DNA from: Trichobilharzia regenti
Lineage: Eukaryota; Platyhelminthes; Trematoda; Strigeidida; Schistosomatidae
NCBI GenBank assembly: GCA_944472135.2
Contig: OX235263.1
Coordinates: 20,575,379 to 20,639,378 of the forward strand
Direction: 5' to 3'
Length of the DNA: 64,000 nucleotides
A model generated the notes under the pieces. It saw only the letters and a program-made list of their open reading frames with translations, made no database searches and was not told the origin of the DNA. This document shows, in pieces, positions 51,588 to 63,631 of this stretch (positions within the stretch are counted from its first letter, which is position 1; every line of letters begins with the position of its first letter). Position numbers and translations under genes: made by a program.

Positions 51588-53384
51588 TCAAAGATAATAA
51601 CATTCAAATAGTAACTTGAAACTAGAAATGCCTTTATTCATGCAAGTCAATTTAACAATTACTCTCTCGTTTACACTTGGCTTATTCTCACTAAACTGAC
51701 CAATATCTTTCGTCTTTTCAAATGCACCAATACTATCAAAGTCATTGCACAAGACACTTGAGTTGATGGGCGTCTTTTCCATTGTGGATGACAACACCAA
51801 CGACGACTGAGTGACACAAGTTGATGAACTTGGCGGTGGATCAGAAGCTGTTGTTGCTCGACTTTCAGAAATGTGTCTACCTGCAAGACCACCACCACTG
51901 CTGTCTTTTACTATCAGCTCAGGTTTAGCAATAGCATCTGATGATAGGTGGGCTACATGCTGATCAATCACACTGACGGTCTCACAAGTATGCATGCCTG
52001 CTGCAACTGCATTTATTTCTACTTCACATTTGATCTGTACAAAGCCCTTATTTAACTTAGAAGTAGTAGGCACTCCCCTCATTTCATCATGATCAACCAA
52101 AGACAAATCTGCACTATCATGATAATTATCACAAATATTCAATTTACCATCATCTATCTGGTCGACTTCATCATTTTCAAACTCTTTAAAAACAGCAGTA
52201 GATGATTTGGGTTCTTCCCCACAAATCCCTAAAGATTTTGTACCTTCACTCTGACTAGTAATACCTTGTAAACTTGTGGAGTCAGAACTGCGCTCTGAAG
52301 CAGTAAATCTATTCCGTGACACTCTATTTAACAACGGCTTACCAGTTGCAACTACAGACTTCTTCACCGTACCGTTAGAGTCACACAATTCGGAGTCAGG
52401 CCTGGATTTCACATTTAGCTTATCACTGAACTTGCTTACTGGTTCACAGTTCACCTTTGTATGCACCTCTTGCAAACGTGTAAAACACAACCGCGTTTGT
52501 CTTGCATCTTGTATCTCATCTGTTGAGGATGTACTACGAAACCTGTTACACTCACTAGGTCTATATGCATTACTATACATCATGGAGCCTTCTCGATATC
52601 CACCTCTCTGAGGCCTACTCGTCATCAATGATTGCATTTTGCTCTCAGACTGCTCTATTCTAGGGGTGAGATGTAATAGACTGGCGAACTTGCTCATCGA
52701 TTGATTGACGCTATCTTTTACTAGTTTCAGGATATCATCAAACTTTGGCTCGATACCCTCATCCCCCATACGGGAGCTTATCTTCACCCACTTCCTTTGC
52801 AGTCGAGTAGGTAGGCGTCTCGCTATTACTTCTAGTATAAAACTCGAGTTGAGGTCATTCATGCAATTCATAGAAATCAAGGTATTCTTATAAGTCATAA
52901 GATTATCTAAAAACTCAGTGAGTGACTGGGTGTCATCCTGTAATTGACCACCATTACCCTTAACAGCCTCGAATAATTTCCCTACAATCATCGTAGGTCT
53001 TCCAAACCTTTGACGTAATATGCTCAGAGCCTCGTAGTAGTCCTCTTTTGGCTTCATAAACCCACACCACTGTATAGCTCTTGAAGCATCTCCAGTGCAA
53101 TACCTCATCAAATACATTAACTTCAATTCATCACTTAATAGAAAACTAATCAGCATGATCTCAAACTCATTTACAAATTGTAAATAATCAGCCGGGTTTC
53201 CATCGAAACACCGTGGTTCAAATTTAGGGAGTTTGATGTTCCTATTATCCCTGAACGGCGAAACAGTAACATCAACCATGTCATGCTTAACATCAGACAC
53301 ATCGTTACAACTAACAGACAAGTCACCATGACTTACTTTCCTGTTTGCATCCAAGACACTCTGTCCCTTCTTTGACCCAGGCAT
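51588..53384 (-). CDS. Gag of BEL/Pao element, unit 4
   Basis: Same product; private synonymous T (CTTGCTTAC) near 52437. Confidence 0.9.
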   Translation of the reverse strand: MPGSKKGQSVLDANRKVSHGDLSVSCNDVSDVKHDMVDVTVSPFRDNRNIKLPKFEPRCFDGNPADYLQFVNEFEIMLISFLLSDELKLMYLMRYCTGDASRAIQWCGFMKPKEDYYEALSILRQRFGRPTMIVGKLFEAVKGNGGQLQDDTQSLTEFLDNLMTYKNTLISMNCMNDLNSSFILEVIARRLPTRLQRKWVKISSRMGDEGIEPKFDDILKLVKDSVNQSMSKFASLLHLTPRIEQSESKMQSLMTSRPQRGGYREGSMMYSNAYRPSECNRFRSTSSTDEIQDARQTRLCFTRLQEVHTKVNCEPVSKFSDKLNVKSRPDSELCDSNGTVKKSVVATGKPLLNRVSRNRFTASERSSDSTSLQGITSQSEGTKSLGICGEEPKSSTAVFKEFENDEVDQIDDGKLNICDNYHDSADLSLVDHDEMRGVPTTSKLNKGFVQIKCEVEINAVAAGMHTCETVSVIDQHVAHLSSDAIAKPELIVKDSSGGGLAGRHISESRATTASDPPPSSSTCVTQSSLVLSSTMEKTPINSSVLCNDFDSIGAFEKTKDIGQFSENKPSVNERVIVKLTCMNKGISSFKLLFECYYL

Positions 53385-53551
53385 TGTTGAACTTGACCCA
53401 ATTCCAAAAATGTTTCAGATATTGCTTGTTCAAAGAGGACTTGATCCGCACCAGGAAAGACGAACGGTGACTATCCAAAGTCGTGCCAACTGTCCAAAAC
53501 CGTTTAAAAACTGTTGTTGTACCATCAGAAACTGACTTCACCGTCAGAAAC

Positions 53552-53910
53552 TGTCAGTCACGTCTCGTAGACCGTTAATGCCCAGCTCTGGCTACGCTCG
53601 GGCTCACGCTGTTCCTTGAAGTTTCTCAGAAACGCTTAGCAATAACGGACGAAAAAACCAAAACACCAATTGGTGACTCGAGGATTCTTTATGTTTACAC
53701 CAACATATAAACAATGTTATAACTAAGGTCTGTGAACAAATATTACAATAATAAATCACAATATTACTTCTGACGGTTTACTGCTGACTTCCTTCTGAAC
53801 AGCGACCGATGAGACGATGACTGTTGTATTGATGCCTCCGCGAAAATTGGGGAAGTTGGTTTTGAGCAAACAACCATGAATTGATCGTTCAATCTTCAAC
53901 TTCATTGACA
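53552..53910 (-). repeat. BEL LTR 5 (5' LTR of array in element sense)
   Basis: 359 bp with private variants CTGTTGTATTG and CAACTTCATTGACA. Confidence 0.94.
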
Positions 53911-54029
53911 CAACTTTTTACCTTACCTTCTCCAACTTTCGGTGAGTCTGCTTAATTATTTGGGCAGCTATCTCAATACTAACTTCTACAGTAAGGAAAC
54001 CTTCATAAAAGTCGCTCAATAGCTTAATG
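53911..54029. other. Right flank of BEL array
   Basis: CAACTTTTTACCTTACCTTC and onward; no match to the left flank. Confidence 0.5.
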
Positions 54030-54880
54030 TTTATGCCACTTGACAAATTATTCAAAGTGGAAAACTAAGAGAACGTTTCGAGGTGATGACAGGTGGAAAA
54101 CTTGATTATATACTATCATCGATGATATTCCTGATCATAGTCAGCTATATCATGCCACAGACCGTGGGACTCAAGAAGGCTGTCCTAACTTGGGTCGATA
54201 AAAGACATAAGGAGTCTTAAATCTCGTGGACTGTTTGTGTCTTATGTTTCACAAACTCAAAGACAAACGAAAACCGAAAGATTGACAAGAGGAGCAGAAT
54301 CAAAAAGACTTAGAATATAAAGTCTTCACAGATGTGGATGTCAATGACAGACGGGATCATGAAAGCAGGAAGGAACTACATTAATCTGAAACTATTGTTG
54401 GAGTATTCTGCACTGGGATCAGTGAAACGACCTGGATCTACACACCAGTGTCAAGTCGCCGCTTCCATGTTGTTCAGAGACTCGACACGACATGAAAACA
54501 TCTCCGATGGACTTTTGCGGGTATATGTTAACAGCTACCTTCGCCCCATGCTGAAGAGCAGACGTCCAGTATAAAAGATTGAACGACGCGGAACTTTCAA
54601 CGAGCCAACTAAGAACCTGTTGCTCAAACAAAGTGTGAAAGGAAACGGAGGCATATTTGAGATACGTATAGGACATTGCATCTAAAACCGCCAAGTGGAC
54701 ATCGAATGGGGAGTGATAGTTTGGGAATCAGTCTGAGAGTGGTATGGAGGCAAAAATGTGGAGGTGGAAATGAAAGCATACAGGGAGCTGTGGAGCCAAC
54801 TAAATAAGTCTGCAGACAACGAAATTAAGTGGAGATTTTCTGCCTAAGGTGCATGTTGTTCTCAGGATACCTGGGAGTGA
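54030..54880 (+). pseudogene. RTE family D-like fragment
   Basis: MIFLIIVSYIMPQT parallels the [17 protein letters not shown] block of the copy at 8260, and ATGAAAGCATACAGGGAGCT with GAAATTAAGTGGAGATTTTC parallels its 3' end near 9110-9180. Decayed throughout. Confidence 0.65.
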
Positions 54881-55215
54881 TAATGGTTATATAGTCTGGA
54901 AATATTTTTCACAGAGTGTTTCACGATAGACTATATATCCACTCCACTGTTAAAAGCAGATTACCCCGGTCCAACATAAAACAGTACTGTCTATTTCCTG
55001 CTTCTGCCAGGTCGATGTCAAGGGAATCGTCCACTGTTGGGTTAAATGTCAACCGCTATTTAAGCTACTGTTTCAACTTTTATTCTAAAAGTAAACGGAA
55101 GGACATCTGCTGAAGAAAACGATTATGGGCGTCTGCGGTTGATCTTTGTATTGTGTCAGTGTTTCTGACCTAACTGTAACATCGTGCTTGACGTTACTGC
55201 ATCTGCCAATAATCA
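54881..55215. other. No gene recognised
   Basis: Short frames only. Confidence 0.4.
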
Positions 55216-55570
55216 GTGCCTGTCAATGTCTAGGTCTAACTACGCTGTACTTCACACTGTCCTTGGAAGACTTTCAGGAACCATGCGTAATAACCAACGC
55301 GAAAACCAAAACTCAAATTGGTGACTCAAGAACCGTTTATTCTTGCACCAATACAGAGCCAACCATTAGGTTATTGTACACAAAGTCTAAGAATGATTGT
55401 CATAACAAAATATCACAATAATTCCTCTGGCAGTTCTTCTCTGTCATCCAACTAACAAAGAACGATGAAACGATGACTGCACTATCGATGACTCCCGCAA
55501 AAATATAGAGTTGGGTTTGAGCAAACAACCATGAATTGATCGTTCAATCTTCAACTACATTGACAGTGCC
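55216..55570 (-). mobile_element. Solo BEL LTR, diverged, with target duplication
   Basis: 55221-55565 (345 bp) aligns along its length with the 359-bp BEL LTR: TGTCAATGTCTAGG, AATTGGTGACTCAAG, GAGCAAACAACCATGAATTG, CTACATTGACA. The 5-bp duplication GTGCC flanks it (55216-55220, 55566-55570). Older than the array, with many substitutions. Confidence 0.88.
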
Positions 55571-56696
55571 TCTATGGACTTACTTTTTCTTGCTTCCTAG
55601 TCTCTAGAAAACACCGTTTTTCCAAGTTTACAAAATTTCGCGGTGACCGAAAATTTAACTGCAGAAAGTTTCCCATCACAAATGATATTACCCAAATTTT
55701 TTCAAACATTTATTAACTTTTATTTCCAGCATATTCACTGAAATAGTTAAATTTCAGCCGAGCTAACGAATTACACCTTGACATCAAAATAACTAATTAT
55801 ATCAGTGATTGTACCTTCGAGAACCCCCAAATGTTAAATATGCAGCACTCTGTCCGACATCAGTTAAACATTTTCTGAGTGATGTATTTCAACAATCCAC
55901 GGTATTCAGAGGTTCTACAGCAGCCATCTAGTATGACTTGTTGCGTAAGAATCCATAAAAAGTCTTGGCTAACCTCTTACTGTCAAGAAGAAAGGCAAAA
56001 TAATGTAGGTTTAAAACATGCTCATGTCATGCTCATGAGCATAAGGTGGACTTTAATACTGCATTTAAAATTATTTATCGCATTCCTACTAATCTTAGTG
56101 TTGCTCTACAAGTTCATCTTCTACAAAAAGCTGAAGCAATAAGAATACAACTGAAGGAGCGAAACCTATATGTTTAGAGAAAATTTGTGCAGCCACTTCC
56201 TTTACCATGGCTATCGTTACATGAAGGCATAAACAGGACTACTTCCCCCCTCTCCCTAGACCCTTTAAAATTATAATTGTCCAAATTATTTTATTTTTTC
56301 TGACCACTTCATTTTTAATTACGTGTTATCCTTGTAAAATTAGTTTATTCTAACAATTTCTACCTTTTAAATGTCTATTGACTTTCTCCGTTAATTATCA
56401 ACCCATTGACATTTTGACACTGTTTAATTATTGTTAACAAACATATCACCACCTGACTGGTAAACTGTGGTGTATTGTAATAAAAATGCCATGTATATTA
56501 GAGTAAAGCCAGAGATGAGGATCTATTTGAAAAGTGAATATTTATTCTCTCAATCGTTCTGTTTTCTAAATGTCTAAATGGGGATTTTTCTACACGTCAA
56601 ATCTATTGGACGCTTGAATGTTTTTGTAGGTCAAGGTCATCGATAACACCTTCAATTTGTATCGTGACATTTTAAAATATTGCCTTGAACATACCA
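55571..56696. other. Intergenic, AT-rich; upstream of the plus-strand gene
   Basis: No domain-bearing frame. Direct repeats are short (CATGCTCATGTCATGCTCATG near 56019). May include the promoter of the gene starting at 56697. Confidence 0.45.
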
Positions 56697-56804
56697 ATGA
56701 AGAGAAAAGATTTGGAAAGAATTTTGAGTGGATCGACTAACACAGAGCCTATTATTAATCTGAAGAGCTCAAGTAATAATATTCACGAAAGATCAGCTGA
56801 TAAA
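56697..56804 (+). CDS. Unrecognised gene, exon 1
   Basis: 36 codons from ATG, ends AAA|GTGAGT, phase 0. Confidence 0.65.
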
Positions 56805-59800
56805 GTGAGTGGTGAACGCATGTCCAAAATTTGAGTTCAATTTTCATTCAAATTAAAGTGCTAACCTCCTCATGAATGCCTATTTCAAATATGGTCAAGC
56901 ACATAAATGTATAATGATGAATGGCTATCAAAAATACGGTTAATTAAACCTTATATTTGAAATATGAATTGTGACTTTCATAGAGGTACCAAAAGTTTAT
57001 AGCTTTAAAAGCATACTGCATCCCTCTGCTTTAATATTTGTGGTTTGAAAAGGATGGATTCCTTATTTTCAAATTCATTTGCATTTTTATAATCCATAGT
57101 AAGAAGCAGTTTTGTAGAGAAATTTATTACAACATTGTCTGCACATTGCATATCTTGATCATCTAGAAATTATATATGTATATATATATATATATATCGG
57201 GGTTGTCAGATTGAGATGCATGTCTGGATATTGAAGAACCATGCAAGAGCGATGGAACGTAGCATTTAGGCTTGCCAAATATTGTTCTAATGCCCTCACC
57301 TCAATAAGTCCCTAGAAAAAAATATTTCGCGCACTTGTCCCAGTAGTCGATAGTGACTCTGTAATAAAAACGAGCTAAACAGAAGCAAAAACATCCAATA
57401 AGTGCTTAAGGAAAATTTTACTAGTGAGATATTTACAGGTATTTAGTCTCAAAATTGACTTGTTTTTTCTGATTATTGGTTAAAAGGTTTTAATTCCCTT
57501 GAATTAATGTACTAAATTAAGTTTAAAAAATTACTGATGGAGTAAAATTAAATGCAGTGGCCATTAACACTGCGGCCTGCGATAATTAAATTTAAATTTA
57601 ATTATTTTCTATATGTGAATGTTGTCTGATATTTTTGCAGCTAAGAGGAAGGACCCTAGTTTCTCCGGGTTTTCCAGTTTTCATGATTCATCTCAGATTT
57701 TCTACATTGATGCACAGTATACTCGACAGTGCAAGAAAAATGTTGCCAATAATAGTTAGAGTAAATGTTTCATTTTTCACAACAGAATTTAGAAAGATGG
57801 AAAATAAGCCATCAGAAATGTTGGTAACAGGAAATAAAGTGTTCGTCGGTGAGTAAATAAAACTTAATATCAAGACACAGTTTTATGTTTAGTAGTATCG
57901 ATTGCCATGGAAGAGTAACATTCCTCGTGACATCCACGAAGTTATAGAAACACATTTGGATACACCGAAAGGAAGAATACATCTATTTGATGTTAAACGA
58001 ATAGGTACGTTGAAAAGAAGCATTATCCAGAGAGTAGGAATCTGCTTCGCTAAACATAAATCTCTTTAATTTTTGGTGGATGTATTCGTCAACAGTAGTA
58101 TAAAGATACATCATACTAAGAAGAAAAAGTATCAAGGAAATTAATGATAAAAACATAATCAATTAGTAGTCGAGATAGTCTTTGTTTTAAGTGAAAAATA
58201 TAATATGTTTGGCGTCACGCAGAATGTTATCATATTAGGTCGTATTAGAAAAAGTATATCTGTGCTTCATGAATTATTTATGCAACAGACACTGTTGCTC
58301 TTTCTAGGGGACTGAATGAGAAGAAATAAATGTGTGACAGGCTTTTAATAAAACTTTTTATGTCTTCAAAATAGAGTTACTTAAAGGATTATACATAAAT
58401 ATGTTAAGTTAGTGTGAACTAGTTGAGTGCCTTATAAGGTAACCGAGAATGTATTTAAAGCAGTAAAAAGAAAAACTGTTTCATTAAAATTAGTATCAAA
58501 AATACTTTCTGAATTTAATCAGCGAACTGAGCACTAAGTGAACAGTTCGTCTAGCAAAGAGTATTTGTGGATGAAGGGGTTTTCATAAGATATGTTCCCT
58601 GTCGCAACATTGCAGTACTGATATCTTCAAAATTATTTGGCTTTTTGTAGGAACAAGGTAAATTGGAGTACTAAAATGTCAGACAAAATAAATTTCAAAA
58701 TAAAAATTTCAGACAAAACTAGTTGGATGTTGCCTTTTCATTTTACGGGATCTTTTGGACGTCTAGAATTAGTACTTGGAAACTCTTAATGACACAAATA
58801 TGTTCACCGTTTATCTTACAGATTTACAGAATGCTCTCTATGATTCATCTGAATCATTTCCCTGTCATTACTATGCGTGCACCTTGTGGTATTATTTTAT
58901 TTTTAAAGTGTTTGTGCATTCTTAAGAGTAAAAACTCAAACTGATGCACTTCTATGAAGAGTTCTGTCATGACCTATAAGTCATTTGGTCATGGGATTTG
59001 TCAGTGTTAATCAAGCTTGAATACTGATGGTTACCACTGTCACACATAAATCATTAGTGGATAACAAAGATTTACACATAAGAATGATGTGACATTACCG
59101 AATATCCCATTAGGATACTTGGTGAATATAACTTAGCAGTATAGGTTCACTCGGCATTTTGGACAGATATGCTGTAGATTTCCCTTCCATTTTGAAGTTT
59201 CTGGGACACAGTCTGTTCACTTCCTGTTTCCAAGGTTATACTGAACAAATTACTCATAAAGTCAATGATTTTTGGTTAAAAACACGTCAAACCTATAAAG
59301 GAACAAATTACCGGTGCAACTGTTATTCTGTGAGAGTTTTATGGTGTTATAAGCACAGATTATCATCATCAAATGTCTAAATTAATTTTTTGGTCACAGT
59401 ACACGGAGAAAAATCCCACCAAGGATTTAATATCCAACAGCAAGTATACTCACCCGTTAAACTAAGTTTTTCGCTGTGTTCACGCCCAAAAACGCAGAAA
59501 GATAATACCAAGGTAATGATTCTTTCTTCAACTGAAGTTAAACTTAAAGGTCAAAGAAAGCTAAGGAGAATGTTAAAACAGGATTTACGGAATAATGAAC
59601 ATCAAAAAAGGAGGTTAACACAACTCACTTTATCAGAAATATCAGTAAACGTCTGAAATTTATTGTGCCATTAATAGATATTCACCTATAAAATGCTTCT
59701 TCGAATGGTACTCCGAAATTCTTCTTGCCTAACATGTTTACTCAGTGTAAATGGTATACATCAGCTTATTTAAAAACATTTAATGCCCGTAAAATCGTTT

Positions 59801-62800
59801 AATAAACTCTACAGATACTGGTTTATGCAATACAGTACAAATGACAAGAAACACTTTTTGACAGTGATTACTAATATAAACCGAATGTGGTTAGTCTTTG
59901 TTGAGCAAACTCAAGCCATATTTTGAGAAATTTTCGTTGAAACTGACTTAGTAATTATGACCACCCTTATTAAGTTAAAGGTTTGGAGTATATTTGTAAG
60001 TTAAACGAGTAGATGGTGAACACCACAGCTACCCAAAATATAGCTTAAACATACAATAAATAAATGGTAAAAGTCATTGTTGCTCAAAAAGTAAACACAG
60101 GGAAATAGAGATGGATTAGACGTAAACTGAGAAGACATTCAAGTGACATTGCTCACTAGACAGACCCTCGGATAGAACCCCTATGATAAGCGACAAGTTG
60201 GGGATTTTAGGGTTACATGAAAAAAAATCCCGTGAAGAGGAATCTAAGCCTATTGGGAGATGGTGGAGCAATTTGGATGGGATTCCACAGAGGTGTGCCA
60301 CTGAATCTCTACGTTTATATTTTTGTAGTGAGAATAAAATCCTTCAATTCAAAAATATAAAACAGCCAGATCGCTCATTTCTAACTAATTAAGATGAAAA
60401 ACATTTTGTCACCTATTTCTATTGGCTTTATTATTCAAGCATAAAGTAATCTGGAACATAATTTGGAAAGAGAAATCTTCTTCAAGAACTTACAGGCTTT
60501 TCACCTAATTAAATCACAATATCCTACCGGAAATAGTTATAAACCCGAAGGAAAGGTAATGGAATTTGTTCCACTGGTGATAAAGCAATAGAGGAGCTGT
60601 CAGAAAAATGTGTCTTTTACGACTTTATGAGTACTTTATTATTGAAATCATAATTTACTATGACAGGTGAATATATTTCTTGCCCTTTCCTTCTTTTTTA
60701 GTTGACTGTGTCTTTTTACTATCTAATGATATGAGTAATCCTGTCCGTTTTAAATTTTATGGCTGAAACCAAGGTAATATTTAACCATACCTTCCTTGTT
60801 AGTGAATTAGATAGTTTACTTAATAGAACTGTAGGAAATATAAGAAAGGTCTGTGAATTTATCACTTTATCTTATCTCAGTGGACGCATTCCGCTTATTG
60901 GGCAATACTGTTTGATATAATGATAATTTTACTTTATACTCGTAAGTCTTTTATAGAATCAGCAGCGTGTTAATCAATTCACTAAAGCAAGTGATCCTTG
61001 ACACTATTTTTAGCTGCCTTTTATAGGGTGTTTATATCAGCGTTTGCATTTATATAAACTGTTGCTGAAATATTCAAAATTAGGGAATGCCCAGAACTTT
61101 TATCAACCCAATTCAAAGGCTATATGATAACCGCCACATGTTAAGTGATTTATATATTTGAAAACTCAAAGAAGTCTTTGAATTGAAGACAGGAGCAAAA
61201 TAAATTTATCTACTTATGCCAATGATATTCATAATTATGGTGAACTGGATCATGCAGAAAACCGTGTGTGGGAATGAGAAGATAGAAGTACGTTAGACAG
61301 ATAGGGAGACTCTGAAAAATCTGGACTCTTCGGACGACTTATGTTTAGTGTTACGTAAATTTGAAGAATTACATGCAAAAACCATTAGGTTGACAGAAGA
61401 AGCAGCAAAGACGGGACTTCAAGTAAGCGTAGAGAAGATGGAGGTGTTGAAGATGGTCAACCAATCAACAACGACAAATATCAATAACCATCAACTGCAC
61501 AAATTTCAAGGAAGTCACTATTTCCGTTTATCTAGGCAGCATCTCTTCAAACGTAGACGTCACGGATGAGGCTGCCAAAGTCAGAAACCTATCAGAAAAG
61601 TAAGATAAACCTTCATTACTCCAAAATTGGTGAGTAGTACAAGGAACAAGGGCCCATTTGTCAATAATAATGTCAATTCAGTTCTTCTATGCGGTTCGGA
61701 GACTTTTTGTGTCACCAAAACACCTCCTACAAGCTAACATAGAATTTCATGAATACGTGTTTTCGGTGGCTCTATACTGAAGATTTGGATGATCAGCTGG
61801 AAGAGAAAAGTAGCAAGGAACTTTGCTTGTCTGAGAACTAACCAAGAATCTTTCTTCTAACAGAAGGAAATGGACATGGATTTAAAGTAGGCTGAGGAAA
61901 CCGCTGGGTGATATCACGTACCAAGCCGTCAAGTAGAACCCTAATGAAAACGGTGAGTTGGGCATAGTTCTAAGGGTGATATGCAGAAGATATTGTGAAA
62001 AGGAGTTGAAAGCATTTGGGCGATAATAGAGCCAACTAAAAATGATTTCAGACAAGATGACAAAATGGAGGCATACTACTGAAACCCTTTGTTCTAGTAG
62101 CAAGCTAAGGGAACAATAATAACAGTAATTACCATAGTAAGTGATTACGTTTCTTTTTTAAAACTAAGTAGTTTAAATTTTGTAACTGTTCTATAAATTT
62201 ATCGATAATTACGGTATTTCTTATATTTTAGAGATATCGTCATCACCAAAATACTGGGAGTACAACACATCATGTTTCTGACAAAATGAACGCTGAAGTA
62301 AAATATGGACGAGTAAATGAATCCAAAGATGCTGAAAATAGCAGATATCATCGTAAGCATTTACAAAGTACTGAAAATTTATCTGCTGGTATAAATCCCA
62401 CGGCAAATTTCAATCCATCTTTACATGAACCAGAAGCTTATAATAGTCATAGGACATCTAATTTATCCACATGGATTCCTAATTTAGGTCATCCATACTA
62501 TGTACCATCTCGTTGTAAATCAGAACAAATCCTACCTCAGGCTAAATTTCAAATGAAACAAGATAAATCTGATCAATATTTATTGGATAATTCACAGGAT
62601 AATCGATTGTACTCACCAAACATTGTGTCACCTATACAGTGTTCGCCTAGAGTTAATAAACATTATGATAACGATGATCATCATCAACAAATGTTTAATC
62701 CATGTATGACAAAGCCTGAACTGTTGAATGAAGAACAATATCGAGTTTATCAACCAAATATGAATATGAATTCATATGAGCCATATGAAAATCAAGTAAA

Positions 62801-62888
62801 TGCTCAATTAGCAAGGTTAAGTATGCTTCATGCACAACAGTTAAATATTCAAGTTCTTTTGGAACAAGAATGGATGAAATTACACAAG
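56697..62888 (+). CDS. Unrecognised host gene, four exons, continues off window
   Basis: Exons 56697-56804, 57641-57848, 59400-59512 and 62232-62888 join with phases 0, 1 and 0 and clean GT-AG borders, giving 1086 nt or 362 codons with no stop. An in-frame TAA at 56673 lies upstream of the ATG. The N terminus is basic (MKRKDLERILSGS). Exon 2 reads GFPVFMIHLRFSTLMHSIL then FRKMENKPSEMLVTGNKVFV; exon 4 is Asn/Gln/His/Tyr-rich and probably disordered, ending in a predicted helix (LARLSMLHAQQLNIQVLLEQ) before a donor. No signal peptide or catalytic motif seen. I cannot name the family. A frame with more than 650 open bases flanked by splice signals makes a real gene likely. Confidence 0.72.
57171..57197. 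repeat. (TA)n microsatellite
   Basis: TA run with one TGTA interruption in intron 1 of the plus-strand gene. Confidence 0.9.
57641..57848 (+). CDS. Unrecognised gene, exon 2
   Basis: Acceptor TTTTTGCAG at 57632-57640, donor G|GTGAGT; 69 codons plus 1 nt. Only the frame fitting exon 1 is open throughout; a second frame (starting KRKDPSF) stops at AGTTAG near 57760. Confidence 0.72.
57849..59399. other. Intron 2 of the plus-strand gene, nothing recognised
   Basis: AT-rich; no transposon protein found. Confidence 0.5.
59400..59512 (+). CDS. Unrecognised gene, exon 3
   Basis: Acceptor GGTCACAG, donor AAG|GTAATG; 2 nt plus 37 codons (HGEKSHQGFNIQQQVYSPV). Confidence 0.7.
60085..60300 (+). pseudogene. 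RTE C-terminal scrap in intron 3
   Basis: GAGATGGATTAGACGTAAAC and AGACATTCAAGTGACATTGC correspond to the [10 protein letters not shown]...SSDI segment of family D (8950-9005). Confidence 0.55.
60301..61179. other. Intron 3 of the plus-strand gene, nothing recognised
   Basis: AT-rich, no coding or repeat signal assigned. Confidence 0.5.
61180..62125 (+). pseudogene. RTE family D fragment, RT end to 3' tail
   Basis: FEELHAKTIRLTEEAAKTGL and VSVEKMEVLKMVNQ match the post-YADD segment of family D ([10 protein letters not shown]), NVNSVLLCGSETFCV matches [12 protein letters not shown], and the 3' end GAAACCCTTTGTTC leads to an AATAATAACAGTAAT tail at about 62115. Several frameshifts. Confidence 0.8.
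62232..62888 (+). CDS. Unrecognised gene, exon 4
   Basis: Acceptor TATATTTTAG, donor AAG|GTTTGT; 219 open codons, starting RYRHHQNTG. Polar, low-complexity composition with a helical end. Confidence 0.78.
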
Positions 62889-63067
62889 GTTTGTTAATTA
62901 TTTACCTGTATGCATTTTAATCATTTTCGTAAATTTGGAAACTGATCAACTTTTCAAATGTTTAGTGAATGTATATGAAGCAGTTATAGATTATCCTTTT
63001 ATTATGAATACAACCATATAAAAAGAAAACTTTTGTAGAAACCATCACCATTTCTCCTACAGTAAAG
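62889..63067. other. Start of intron 4 of the plus-strand gene
   Basis: No feature. Confidence 0.4.
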
Positions 63068-63076
63068 CCTTCTTAT

Positions 63077-63320
63077 GCCTATCGGTGACTCACTGGTAGA
63101 ATTTTCGCCAAAAATGCACATGGTTCAGGGTTCAATTCCTGTCCGATGCACTCCTAAAACCTGCTTAGCCAATAGTAACCCCGGTAAAGCGGAAAGGTTT
63201 AGAGTGAGGCTAGAAAACCCACTCAGTAAAAAAAACAAACACCGCTGCTAGTGAAACTTCAAACCCAAGGTTGAAGCCATCATGTTCCGTCGGAAATTTG
63301 TAGGAATAAAAATAATATAC
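63077..63320 (+). mobile_element. SINE with tRNA-like head and RTE-like tail
   Basis: Head GCCTATCGGTGACTCACTGG, B box GGGTTCAATTCCTG, middle GTGAGGCTAGAAAACCCACT, tail GGTTGAAGCCATCATGTTCC and AATAAAAATAAT. Flanked by the 9-bp duplication CCTTCTTAT (63068-63076, 63321-63329). Confidence 0.88.
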
Positions 63321-63631
63321 CCTTCTTATATTCATCCCATAGGAAAAATCATTTCCATGAAGGTTCCAGATAAATCTTACTGCCGAGCACCATCCAGCAC
63401 GACTTCTGGACACAGGCCTTCCCACTGAATGCCCGTAACCCTCCAAAATCATTTCAGAGTACACTGCGACGCTGAGTCATTCAGCAGAAAGGTTTAAACT
63501 TGACCTCTTGAATTCAGTCAGTTCTGACACTGAATAATAGACGGATGATATTGGTTATCTGCTAGTGACTGATCGATGTACACTTCTAGTATGTTTACCT
63601 TGATTTTAATTAATGCTAAAAATCTAATAAT

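Larger units (their letters stand above)
39037..53910 (-). mobile_element. Head-to-tail tetramer of a gag-only BEL/Pao element, five LTRs
   Basis: Five LTRs of exactly 359 bp (39037, 42665, 46294, 49923, 53552 as left ends) alternate with four interiors of about 3.27 kb; spacing 3628, 3629, 3629, 3629. Each interior encodes one BEL/Pao-type Gag on the minus strand and nothing else; protease, RT, RNase H and integrase are missing. Units differ by scattered single bases (AGAG/ACAG near 39632/43260, CTAAG/CCAAG near 40446/47703, GTGT/GCGT near 48864). Flanks GAGCC (39032-39036) and CAACT (53911-53915) do not match, so no target duplication bounds the array. Confidence 0.95.

Noticed and set aside
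39037..53910. BEL array as assembly duplication
   Set aside because: Not excluded, but scattered unit-specific bases and one unit shorter by one base argue that units were read separately. Long reads would settle it.
57642..57762. Alternative frame of plus-strand exon 2 starting KRKDPSFSG
   Set aside because: It hits a TAG before the donor and its phase does not fit exon 1 or exon 3.
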